A stretch of DNA of 64,000 nucleotides from Streptomyces rhizosphaerihabitans (GCF_025399795.1 NZ_JAODTZ010000006.1:217884-281883); one strand, 5' to 3'; counted from the first letter of the stretch, positions 46,382 to 53,458 are shown. Notes: generated from the letters alone by a model not told the origin. Translations and numbers: made by a program.

Positions 46382-46824
46382 GCCGTACGTCTGCGGCAGG
46401 GTCTGCGACGCAGGTCCTGAGTCTGGACACGCTCGTCCGCCTGAAGCGCGGACGACGGCAGTCCGGGCCGCCGAGGCGTCTCCCCGTTCCCGAGGGCATG
46501 AAGGTGCCACTGGGCTGCGACGCGGTGTCCGTGCCCGCCCACTTCGGACCGCTGCTGCTGTCGCGGCTGCCTCGCGTGGGCTGCATCTACGCCGATGCGG
46601 CGCACTGGTGGTGGATCGTCCCTTCCGACTCCGATGTCGCCCTGGAGTGGCCCGTGCCCGCCCACTACGTCACGGGTGCGATCGTGCCGGACTCACCTGG
46701 GATTCCTGGGCTCATCCACAAACCGGATAGTACGCTTCCGTATACCCCGCCGATACCTCTGTATCTGGCCCTGTGCCGGGTGACGGGGACGACACCGGTC
46801 TGGTCACGTCCGATCAGCGCGTGA
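46378..46824 (+). CDS. Unknown protein coupled to the HATPase
   Basis: 148 residues, GTG start in a GTGA overlap with the HATPase stop. No signal peptide or membrane helix. Pro-rich basic start (VRLKRGRRQSGPPRRLPVPEG), then a compact region VPAHFGPLLLSRLPRVGCIYADAAHWWWIVPSDSDV and HYVTGAIVPDSPGIPGLIHKP. I do not recognise a named family; the tight coupling suggests it acts with the HATPase. Confidence 0.75.
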   Translation: MSRTSAAGSATQVLSLDTLVRLKRGRRQSGPPRRLPVPEGMKVPLGCDAVSVPAHFGPLLLSRLPRVGCIYADAAHWWWIVPSDSDVALEWPVPAHYVTGAIVPDSPGIPGLIHKPDSTLPYTPPIPLYLALCRVTGTTPVWSRPISA

Positions 46825-47162
46825 GCGCCGCCGCGGCCCGCGGCGGCAGGGGGCTCACCGGGGTCGCCCGACGCTCTCACGGTCGCGTCCGAAGCGCTCC
46901 GTCGCCGAGCGCCGGTAGCCGTCAACCAGCAACCGGTCGCGGTGAAATCACCGTCGGTCCGCCCCCAACGCGCGGGCGCATTGCCCGAGTTGATTCTCCG
47001 GGAGATGGTGGCACTGCCCCCGCTCCTGCCCCCGCTCCGGCTGCTGCCCCGACCTCGGCCTGGCTCCGGCTCCTGCCCTTGTTCCTGTTCCTGTTCGCGT
47101 GATGGGCGGATCGGTTCACGGTAAAGGTGCTCGTACCCAAGGGCCCTGGTCCCGCGCGACCC
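46825..47162. other. 338-base region without a supported gene
   Basis: The right half (47005-47100) is CT-rich low complexity (CTCCTGCCCC, TGTTCCTGTTCC repeats). Open frames on both strands here are composition-driven; none has a ribosome site or recognisable protein. Confidence 0.5.
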
Positions 47163-47336
47163 TCACTCGACGCCGTCTGCACCGCCCACGACGACCAGGA
47201 ACGCGTCGGAGGCGAGATCCATGACGACCTCGGCGGCCTGGCCCTCCTGGCGGCGCGCCTGTGCGAACTCCTCCGCGGGCCACGACCCGCGTGGTCCGCC
47301 GGCGGGAAAGCGCTCCAGCACCATTCGCCCGTTCAC
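47163..47336 (-). CDS. 57-residue conserved-looking small protein
   Basis: GTG start with GGAGG six bases upstream (GGAGGTAAAGGGTG). Protein begins MNGRMVLERFPAGG and contains PRGSWPAEEFAQARR and AEVVMDLASDAFLVVV, then ends ADGVE. Good third-base GC, proper ribosome site and a hydrophobic/acidic pattern unlike the surrounding low-complexity frames make it a probable real gene; I recall similar small Streptomyces proteins but cannot name a family. Longer frames over the same DNA lack these features. Confidence 0.65.
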   Translation of the reverse strand: MNGRMVLERFPAGGPRGSWPAEEFAQARRQEGQAAEVVMDLASDAFLVVVGGADGVE

Positions 47337-47478
47337 CCTTTACCTCCATGTCGCGCTGCTCTCCAGAGTTAAACGCCTGCCATGGGGTGAACGGCTCTGG
47401 AAGTGACGGTACTGAGACGAAGTCGACACTAGGTAGCAGCCCCGCCCCGCGACGGGCGCCGCGAGCCTCCGGCACTCG

Positions 47479-47562
47479 TCGGTCCTCGTCCCTGTCCCGC
47501 CGGACCTCGTCCCGATCGCGCCGGACCTCGTCCCGATCGCGTCAGGCCTTGTCCCGATCGCG
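47479..47562. repeat. 21-base tandem repeat ending at the DUF899 stop codon
   Basis: Four units of 21 bases, type CCGGACCTCGTCCCGATCGCG, at 47479, 47500, 47521 and 47542; copies two and three are identical. The next partial copy (TCAGATCTCG, 47563) holds the stop codon of the minus-strand DUF899 gene. Confidence 0.85.
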
Positions 47563-48249
47563 TCAGATCTCGTACTCGTCGTGGTACCGGACCCGCTCGC
47601 TGCCCGCGGGTGCCCCCAGTGCGGATGCGCGGCCCTTGGGCTCCTCCCACTCCTCCTGTCGCCCCAGCGCGGTGAGATCGAGGAGAGAGGTCGTGGAGCC
47701 GAGGCCGTCAAGCCCGCGTTCGTACGTGGAGTACGTATGGAAGACCCGTCCGCTGTCACGCAGGTAGCAGCTCATCCCGGGCCGCTCGTAGGGTTCTTGT
47801 CCACCGAACGACACCTGGAAGTCGTAGTTGAAGTCACTGTCGTACGACGAGTACCAGGGCACCGTCCAGCCCATCCGGGCCTTGAACGGCAGGATCTTCG
47901 TGTACGGCGCCCGGGACACGGCGGCGAACTCGGTTCCGCGGGACCGCAGATGGGCGAGGTGCCCGAACTGGTCGAGGAACGCCGAGCAGCTGCGGCAGCC
48001 CGCGTCCCACTCCGGGGCGAACATGAAGTGGTAGACGACGAGTTGATCCCGTCCCCGGAAGAGGTCGGGCAACGTCGCTTTCCCGTCGCCGCTCTCGAAG
48101 ACGTACTCCTTTTCGATCTCGACCATCGGCAGTCCGCGCCGCTCCGCATTGAGAGCGTCACGCGCACGGGTGGCCGCCTTCTCCTTGACCAGCAGTTCCT
48201 CGCGCGCGGCCTGCCACTCCTCACGCGAGACGATCTGCGGAAGCGTCAT
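47563..48249 (-). CDS. DUF899 thioredoxin-like protein
   Basis: 228 residues. DUF899 pattern: VSREEWQAAREELLVKEK, RRGLPMVEIEKEYVFE, LPDLFRGRDQLVVYHFMFAPEWDAGCRSCSAFLD with a CxxC pair, FAAVSRAPYTKILPFKARMGW and PWYSSYDSDFNYDFQVSF. Thioredoxin fold without known partner; often annotated as dithiol-disulfide isomerase-like. GGAGGAGGAC before ATG. The C-terminal 20 residues (ALGAPAGSERVRYHDEYEI) are variable and end inside a repeat. Confidence 0.93.
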   Translation of the reverse strand: MTLPQIVSREEWQAAREELLVKEKAATRARDALNAERRGLPMVEIEKEYVFESGDGKATLPDLFRGRDQLVVYHFMFAPEWDAGCRSCSAFLDQFGHLAHLRSRGTEFAAVSRAPYTKILPFKARMGWTVPWYSSYDSDFNYDFQVSFGGQEPYERPGMSCYLRDSGRVFHTYSTYERGLDGLGSTTSLLDLTALGRQEEWEEPKGRASALGAPAGSERVRYHDEYEI

Positions 48250-48464
48250 GTCCTCCTCCTACGGAACGGTGCCTACTCTGTGGTGGACGCCCGGGAGAAG
48301 CGGAACTCATCGGAGTGGCGCCAAGATTTTTTCCGGGGCCGGAGCCGGGACCGGAGACCGGGACCCGAGGCCGGAACCGGAGGCCGGCGGCATCGGGGCG
48401 CGCGCTGAGCGAGCCCTCGGGCGTCGCGTTCCGGTGGACCGTACAGGTCCAAGTCCCGTGAGCG

Positions 48465-50363
48465 TCACACCGCGAGGGGACGCGTGGGCGCTGCGCAGAG
48501 TCCCGCCCACTCGCGTCGCTCGGCCAGTTCACCGAGGAGTTCGGTGATCCGGTCGGTGTGGCGGGGCGTGAGCCGACCGGTGTCGTCGAGCTGCACGGCA
48601 CACGCCGTGGTCGTGTCGACGAGCCGTTCCAGGGTGGCGGCGATCTCGTCCGTGCCCTCGGAGTGCCGTGCCAAGGCGGGGAGTTCGGCGGCGGCGAGGT
48701 CGATCGCGGCACGGGCCTCGGCGAGCGCGCGATAGGCCTCCCGGCGCAGGACCCAGCGGCCCGTACGGTCGCGGGCCGTGCCGTCGCTCAGCACATGGGC
48801 GAGATAGACGTCCGCCGCCTCGGTGGCCCGGGTGAGCCTCGCCCGCACGGTTCCGCCGCGCTGTCCGAGCGTCGGCAGATGCCCGACGAGAATCACGATC
48901 GCGCAGGCCAGCAGCGTCTCCACGATCCGGTTCCAGGAGGCCTGCGGCTCGCCGCCGACCATCACGAGGGAGAGGACGAGGACGGTGACGACGGCGGTCT
49001 GCGCGGCGAAGTGCCGGGTGGCGACGGGGATGAGGGCGCCGCTGACGGCGACCAGGGCGACGAATCCCTCCGGCCGCGGCAGCACGAGGGCCAGCCCCGC
49101 GAAGGCGACCGCGCCGAGGACTGTTCCCGCCGCCCTGCACAGCACGCGTGAGGCGAGCGGTCCGAGATCAGGCTTGACGAGGAAGACGGCGGTCGCGGGG
49201 AGCCAGTACCAGTGCGGGTGATTGCCGTACCAGCGCGCGTGGTGCAGTGCCTGGGCCACGGCGACGCTCGCGCCGAAGCAGAGGGCGACCCGGATGCCGT
49301 ACTCGCGCCCCGCGGAGCCGAGGACGGTGCTCACGAGGGAGACAGGCGTACGTCGCCGGGTGTGCAGGGCGCTCCCGGAGCCCCGGTCGAAGGCCTCGGC
49401 GGCGTACAGCAGGGCGTCGTGGAGGGCGCGCAGCGCGGGCGCGACGGTTGTGCTCCCGAGCGGCGTGGACCGGGTGCCGGGGACGGCGGGCGCCGGCAGC
49501 GGACCGGTGGGGGCACCGGTCCGGACCGCGACGGCGAGCCGCCGGGGACCCTCCGCGGCCAGCGCGGGCACGGCCTCACCCGCCCAGGCGAGCGCCGTCG
49601 CGGCCTCGGCGAGCGGCAGGGCTGCGGCGTACTGCGCGTGCAGTCGCCGCTCGGCCGCTGAACTGGCGTATCGCCGCAGCCGGGGTCCGTCGAGCGCGTC
49701 CTGGGCGTGGTCGAGGGCCGCGGTCAGCGCGACGCGCCGCCGGGCCGCGTCAGGGCCGCCCGCGGCGATCAACAGGTGGGCGATCGCGTCGTAGACACCG
49801 CCGACGGCCTCCCGCTCCCCGTCGAAACGGTAGTCCCCGGTGTTCACCGCGGTCGTCGGCAGTGCGAGCCGCAGCGCGAGCAGCCAGCCGGCCCCGCCGA
49901 GGAAGAGGAGCGCACGCACCCATCCCGGTTCGGGCAACGGCATCCCGGCCCCGATCGCCGAGGCGACCAACAACTGGGTTCCGGCTCCGGAGGCCACGGG
50001 TCCGATCGCGCTGACGGCTCCGGCGAGCAGTCCCAGCCCGGTGAGGACGAGGGTGAGCGTCACGGCGCCGGTGTGCTGTCCGGCGTACGACCCGATGAGC
50101 AGACCGGCGGCCCCGGCGAGGGCCGGCACCCCGAGCCGCTCGACGGCGACCCTCCTGCTGCCCGGCCGGTCGTTGATCCCCGTCAGCATGGCTCCGAGGG
50201 CGGCGATCACTCCCAGCGAGGTACGACCGCTCAGTACGGCCACGAGCAGCAATGGCCCGGCGGCGAGCGCGCCCCGCAGGACCGCGTTCCAGGGAACCGG
50301 TCCGCGCTGCGCGCGCAGGGCATGGGCGAGCCAGGGTGGTACGGCGAGGCGGGTGAGGCGCAC
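48465..50363 (-). CDS. FUSC-family (fusaric acid resistance-like) membrane transporter
   Basis: 632 residues from the GTG with AGGAG four bases before it; an upstream GTG at 50483 has weaker support. Two membrane bundles of about six helices each (from LRGALAAGPLLLVAVLSGRTSLGV and from RVALCFGASVAVAQALHH, with the FUSC motif NHPHWYWLPATAVFLVKPDLG) and cytoplasmic helical domains between and after. Relatives export aromatic acids or other toxic compounds, or are modifiers of the envelope. Substrate unknown. Confidence 0.9.
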   Translation of the reverse strand: MRLTRLAVPPWLAHALRAQRGPVPWNAVLRGALAAGPLLLVAVLSGRTSLGVIAALGAMLTGINDRPGSRRVAVERLGVPALAGAAGLLIGSYAGQHTGAVTLTLVLTGLGLLAGAVSAIGPVASGAGTQLLVASAIGAGMPLPEPGWVRALLFLGGAGWLLALRLALPTTAVNTGDYRFDGEREAVGGVYDAIAHLLIAAGGPDAARRRVALTAALDHAQDALDGPRLRRYASSAAERRLHAQYAAALPLAEAATALAWAGEAVPALAAEGPRRLAVAVRTGAPTGPLPAPAVPGTRSTPLGSTTVAPALRALHDALLYAAEAFDRGSGSALHTRRRTPVSLVSTVLGSAGREYGIRVALCFGASVAVAQALHHARWYGNHPHWYWLPATAVFLVKPDLGPLASRVLCRAAGTVLGAVAFAGLALVLPRPEGFVALVAVSGALIPVATRHFAAQTAVVTVLVLSLVMVGGEPQASWNRIVETLLACAIVILVGHLPTLGQRGGTVRARLTRATEAADVYLAHVLSDGTARDRTGRWVLRREAYRALAEARAAIDLAAAELPALARHSEGTDEIAATLERLVDTTTACAVQLDDTGRLTPRHTDRITELLGELAERREWAGLCAAPTRPLAV

Positions 50364-50490
50364 GGGGCTCCTGTCGGGCGAGGGCGGGGTGCCTTCGGGC
50401 GACGTCGGCCGGGCTCGTGTCGTTACCAGGGTAGTGCGCGTTGCCTGCGGAAAACGAACGCGGGGATTTCCGCGACGTGACACTTCGCGG

Positions 50491-50634
50491 GAGACGGACG
50501 TGACACGTCAAGAGAGACGAGTCGGGAGAGGTTCACGGGAGACGGACGTGCCTCTTCGGGAGAGCCGGGTGAGGAGAGGTTCGCCGGAGACGGGTCGGGA
50601 GAGAGGAAGGGGGACGTGACACTTCGGGGAGGAG
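50491..50634. repeat. 48-base tandem repeat upstream of the FUSC gene
   Basis: Units beginning GAGACGG at 50491, 50539 and 50587. Each holds GGGAGAG and GACGTG blocks; GACGTGACACTTCG also occurs at both ends (50474 and 50613). Together with the repeat, 50364-50638 has no gene. Confidence 0.75.
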
Positions 50635-50638
50635 GAGC

Positions 50639-50669
50639 GGGTCCGAGGGCGTAGCCGGCCCCCGGACCC
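50639..50669 (-). terminator. Terminator-like hairpin after RNA B
   Basis: GGGTCCGAGGGC (50639-50650) pairs with GCCCCCGGACCC (50658-50669), one mismatch, seven-base loop. On the minus strand it follows the second tRNA-shaped RNA by about 35 bases. Confidence 0.65.
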
Positions 50670-50704
50670 TGAGATGCCGCCATGTCGCACGCCGGCACGC
50701 TTGA

Positions 50705-50812
50705 GGACCCAGGTCAGTCGTTATGTCGCCGCGTCCTGCCTTTGGACCACCACGCATCGAGCTGCGCGGACTGGACTTGAACCAGCATCTCGGCGTACTG
50801 GGGCCTGGGCCC
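50705..50812 (-). ncRNA. tRNA-shaped permuted RNA B (YrlA/Y RNA-like)
   Basis: Minus strand, in order: outer helix GGGCCCAGG; 8-base loop; anticodon-type stem CGCCG; variable AGAT; T arm GCTGG-TTCAAGT-CCAGT; acceptor 3' strand CCGCGCA; six-base loop GCTCGA; acceptor 5' strand TGCGTGG; TG; D arm GTCC-AAAGGCA-GGAC; G; CGGCG closing the anticodon stem; 13-base loop; CCTGGGTCC closing the outer helix. Acceptor pairs 7/7 (one G-U), D 4/4, anticodon 5/5, T 5/5 (one G-U), outer 9/9. T8, A14, A15-T48, G18G19 and A58 are kept. Confidence 0.8.
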
Positions 50813-50858
50813 GGTCGATCCGGCGATCGGCGGCGAATGCTGAGTCTGGAGCAATAGT

Positions 50859-50995
50859 CTGAGATTGATCACGGTCTGCCTCTGCCGAGTTGGGCTACCG
50901 CGGCGCGTGGACACTCCGTGGATCCGGAGTGCCGCTTGGTGCCGCGGGGAGGACTCGAACCTCCACTGGAACCGTGCATTCACGACAAGCCTCAG
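50859..50995 (-). ncRNA. tRNA-shaped permuted RNA A (YrlA/Y RNA-like, encodes ACCA)
   Basis: Minus strand, in order: outer helix CTGAGG; 13-base loop; CACGGTT; variable CCAGT; T arm GGAGG-TTCGAGT-CCTCC; acceptor 3' strand CCGCGGC followed by ACCA; a 32-base linker with its own hairpin (ACTCCG/CGGAGT); acceptor 5' strand GCCGCGG; TA; D arm GCC...GGC with loop holding GG; A; GACCGTG closing a 7-bp anticodon-type stem; five-base loop; TCTCAG closing the outer helix. Acceptor 7/7, T 5/5, anticodon 7/7 with one G-U. T8, A14, A15-T48, A58 are kept. Either a Y RNA with tRNA-mimic module or a circularly permuted tRNA gene. Confidence 0.8.
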
Positions 50996-51018
50996 GTTCA
51001 GCTTGCGCTCCTCGCGCA

Positions 51019-51046
51019 CCCCGGCCGTGGTGCGTTGTGGCCGGGG
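51019..51046 (-). terminator. Hairpin between the DUF7873-like gene and RNA A
   Basis: CCCCGGCC (51019-51026) / GGCCGGGG (51039-51046), twelve-base loop, ten bases past the stop codon. Terminator of the protein gene or a processing site before RNA A. Confidence 0.6.
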
Positions 51047-51056
51047 AGTTCAGAGG

Positions 51057-51794
51057 CTACCCCTGTGCGAACAGGTAGCCGAAGACAGCGTCGCCGACGC
51101 GCTGGTCGACGACATCCGCGCCGTTGGCCTCCTCGCGGGCGAACTTGACCGCCTGCTGCAACTTCTCGACACGGTCGAGGAGTTCGTTCACGCGCCGCGC
51201 GGGCAGGGCGCCGGAGAACTTGACGGTCGTCCAGTAGCCGACGGGGATGTCCTCGTAGTACACCTCGACCTGGGCCGGGTGCTTCTCGGTGGCCTCGGCC
51301 TTGACGTGGTTCCGCGGGACCTTCTTCGTACGAAGGGTCCGCACCGGCTCGGTCTTCCAGGCATCGGTGGACGGATCCCGTACCCACGACTCGGAGGCGT
51401 CGAGGACGGGCAACTTCCGTACGAAGGTGTTGAGATCGGTGAGCTGCTTCTCGAGGAAGAGCAGATAGGACACCGGCACCTCGGCGACGAGTACGCGCCC
51501 GTCCACCACCACATCGGCCCTCGCCGCGCAGTTGGCCCAGTCCTTGGTGGCGGTCACGTCGAACAGCCGCGTCAGGGTCGCCGCGGTGGCCCGCAGCACG
51601 TCCTCGGCCTGCACCTGGACCCGGGTCGACTCGGGCGGCAGCTGCTCGCCCTCCTCGTCCTTCGGCTGGTACGTCCGCGAGATACCCGCGAGCAACGCGG
51701 GCTTCTGCAGGCCATGATGAGCAGCCGTCAGGTCCTGATGGGACTTGGACTTGATGCCCTTCTCCACTGCGATGATCTGATTGAGTTTCGCCAC
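51057..51794 (-). CDS. DUF7873-like conserved protein next to the tRNA-shaped RNAs
   Basis: 245 residues from the GTG reading VAKLNQIIAVEKGIKSKS; the frame is open 37 codons further but that part crosses a hairpin. Soluble, mixed alpha/beta, basic: VLRATAATLTRLFDVTATKDWANCAARADVVVDG, PVSYLLFLEKQLTDLNTFVR, LRTKKVPRNHVKAEAT, YYEDIPVGYWTTVKFSGALPARRVNELLDRVEKLQ. I recall closely similar hypothetical proteins across Streptomyces and some phages. No known catalytic motif. Directly upstream of RNA A and B on the same strand. Confidence 0.85.
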   Translation of the reverse strand: MAKLNQIIAVEKGIKSKSHQDLTAAHHGLQKPALLAGISRTYQPKDEEGEQLPPESTRVQVQAEDVLRATAATLTRLFDVTATKDWANCAARADVVVDGRVLVAEVPVSYLLFLEKQLTDLNTFVRKLPVLDASESWVRDPSTDAWKTEPVRTLRTKKVPRNHVKAEATEKHPAQVEVYYEDIPVGYWTTVKFSGALPARRVNELLDRVEKLQQAVKFAREEANGADVVDQRVGDAVFGYLFAQG

Positions 51795-51846
51795 GTCGGT
51801 GACCGTAGCAGCGTCGGCCGGGATCACTCGAAGCATTATTCGCACC

Positions 51847-51878
51847 GGCCGGTTCCCCGCCGGGTCCGGGAACCGGCC
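51847..51878 (-). terminator. Strong hairpin between the nucleotidyltransferase and DUF7873-like genes
   Basis: GGCCGGTTCCC (51847-51857) pairs perfectly with GGGAACCGGCC (51868-51878), ten-base loop. Suggests the DUF7873-like gene has its own promoter in the 52 bases downstream of the hairpin, or an attenuated read-through. Confidence 0.7.
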
Positions 51879-51899
51879 CATGAACAGCGCCTCGCCCGG

Positions 51900-52036
51900 G
51901 AGCAACGCCCTCGACTCTGCTGAGGCAACGCGCTCAACCCTGCGGAGGCGACCTCCTCAGCCTGCGACGGCAGCACCCCCACCCCTGGCTGCGGCAGCGC
52001 CTCCACTCCCGCGGAGGCTGCGTCCTCACCCCTGCG
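51900..52036. repeat. 22-24 base degenerate tandem repeat running through the nucleotidyltransferase stop
   Basis: Six units beginning GAGGCAACG / GAGGCGACC / CGGCAGCAC / CGGCAGCGC / GAGGCTGCG and ending CCCTGCG-like, at 51900, 51922, 51945, 51968, 51992 and 52014. The last unit includes the stop codon (52026-52028). Confidence 0.75.
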
Positions 52037-52820
52037 GAGGGAACGGCTCGGACTCCACCGCCGCGGCGAAGTACGCCTCGGCGTCGGAGACGGCGCGGAC
52101 AAGCGATCCGGGATCCGTCCGCATACCCGCGACGAGGTCGTCCACCCCTCGCAGTCCCGCGCGTTCCAACAGCCTCTTCTCGTTCGTCACCCACTCCCCG
52201 CGAGCCGCAAGCACGGCGTGACCGGTCTGCATGGCGGCTGTCGCCAGGGCTCCCGCCACCTCCGTGAGCCGACCGGCCGGTGCGTGCTGGGACTTCGCGT
52301 ACGCGAGGGTGGCCCGCGCGGTGCCGTACCAGCGCGCGGAGGCGGAGGCGCGGAGCAAGGGCGGGTAGACGCGTATGCGCGGTAGGTCGTCGCCGCGCAG
52401 GACACGGTTGACGGCGAGTTCGGCAACGATCAAATAGGTCGGGATTCCGGCGAGATGGAAAAGGAGGGGCTCGACACGGAAGCGGCCGGACTCAGCCTGC
52501 GCCACCTCGTGCTCGACGACGTCGAGGTCCCGGTAGTGCACGTCGACCCGACGCCCGTCGATGGTCAGCCAGGCACCGCCGTTGAACACACCGCCGCCCC
52601 AGCCGCCGATCTCGGAGACTTCTCCCTGCCAGCCGACGGCTCTGAGGTGCTCGGGGTCGAAGTCGCCCCGGTAGTAGACAGCCAGGTCCCAGTCACTGCC
52701 CGACCCATGGGTGCCCTGAGCCCGGGAACCACCGAGGGCCACGACCCGGACGGCCGGGAGGGCGGCGAGCCGGTCGGCGACGTGCACGAGGAACTTCTCT
52801 TCGTCCGCGTTCAACGACAC
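52026..52820 (-). CDS. Minimal nucleotidyltransferase (pol beta superfamily)
   Basis: 264 residues from the GTG reading VSLNADEEKFLVHV (GGAGG three bases upstream; ATG at 52844 possible). Catalytic motif VVALGGSRAQGTHGSGSDWDLAVYYRG (GS...DxD) near residue 30, third Asp in IDGRRVDVHYRD. C-terminal helical domain (RWYGTARATLAYAKSQ; ALATAAMQTGHAVLAARGEWVTNEKRLLERAG) as in aminoglycoside/nucleotidyl transferases. Could adenylylate RNA ends, proteins or small molecules; position before DUF7873-like gene and tRNA-shaped RNAs makes an RNA substrate worth testing. Confidence 0.88.
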   Translation of the reverse strand: MSLNADEEKFLVHVADRLAALPAVRVVALGGSRAQGTHGSGSDWDLAVYYRGDFDPEHLRAVGWQGEVSEIGGWGGGVFNGGAWLTIDGRRVDVHYRDLDVVEHEVAQAESGRFRVEPLLFHLAGIPTYLIVAELAVNRVLRGDDLPRIRVYPPLLRASASARWYGTARATLAYAKSQHAPAGRLTEVAGALATAAMQTGHAVLAARGEWVTNEKRLLERAGLRGVDDLVAGMRTDPGSLVRAVSDAEAYFAAAVESEPFPPQG

Positions 52821-53020
52821 AGGCCTCCGTTTCTCCGTGCGCATGCGAAGGCGATGCTGCCGGGATGCATGAGATGAGGATGCTGACGGGACGGCGGTGG
52901 CGTCGAGGCGATATCGGCGGTAATTCGGATGCGGGCACCCGCGCCGGGCCCGCATCATCGGCAGGTTGCCCGTCAGCCCGTCGGCAGCCCCGCCCGCAGC
53001 CCCACCCACAGGGAGCCTCC

Positions 53021-53458
53021 ATGGTCCAGCGCGTCACCGTTCCCGGCCTCTTCGCGCCGCCCCGCTACGCGCATGCGTCCGTCGTCGAGGCAGGGACGAA
53101 GCTGGCCTTTCTCGCCGGATCCGTGCCGCTCGACGCCGACGGGAAGCTGGTCGGCGCGGGCGATCCCGTGCGGCAGACCGAGCAGGTGCTTGCCAACCTC
53201 GACGAGCAACTGCTCGCCGCGGGGAGCGACATGGCCCATGTCGTGTCGACCGATGTGTACGTCGTCAGCGGTGAGCCCGCCGTGCTGTCCGCGGTCTGGG
53301 ATGTCGTCGAGGCGTCGGGGCTGAGCATCGGACCACACTCCTCGACGCTGCTCGGCGTGGCCTGCCTCGGGTACACCGGGCAGCTCGTGGAGATCACGGC
53401 GACCGCCGTCGTCCCCGAGGTGGAACCTGCGGCCGAGATCGAGCCCGACTGCGCCTGA
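53021..53458 (+). CDS. RidA-family (YjgF/UK114) protein
   Basis: 145 residues. RidA proteins hydrolyse reactive enamine/imine intermediates from PLP enzymes. Motifs: FLAGSVPLDADGKLVGAGDPVRQTEQVLANLDEQLLAAGSDMAHVVSTDVYV, then LGVACLGYTGQLVEITATAVVP. The Arg of the active-site pattern found in true RidA (RxxVxV) is not evident near the end, so it may belong to an Rid subgroup with another role. GGGAG before ATG. Divergent from the nucleotidyltransferase. Confidence 0.9.
   Translation: MVQRVTVPGLFAPPRYAHASVVEAGTKLAFLAGSVPLDADGKLVGAGDPVRQTEQVLANLDEQLLAAGSDMAHVVSTDVYVVSGEPAVLSAVWDVVEASGLSIGPHSSTLLGVACLGYTGQLVEITATAVVPEVEPAAEIEPDCA

Noticed and set aside
46922..47182. Minus-strand frame of 86 codons in the gap after the HATPase operon
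   Set aside because: Composed of Ala/Gly repeats from CT-rich low-complexity DNA, no ribosome site.
48471..50483. FUSC gene starting at the GTG at 50483
   Set aside because: The GTG at 50363 has AGGAG at the right distance and the extra 40 residues look like non-coding leader.
50938..50964. An ordinary linear tRNA gene ending at GCACCA
   Set aside because: The expected 5' acceptor strand GCCGCGG is not upstream; it is found downstream, so a normal tRNA cannot be drawn. A permuted fold explains it.
50714..51019. A 101-codon minus-strand reading frame (starting MREERKLNLRL) over the tRNA-shaped RNAs
   Set aside because: It has no ribosome site, its sequence is fully explained by two RNA structures with paired stems, and the frame runs across both hairpins.
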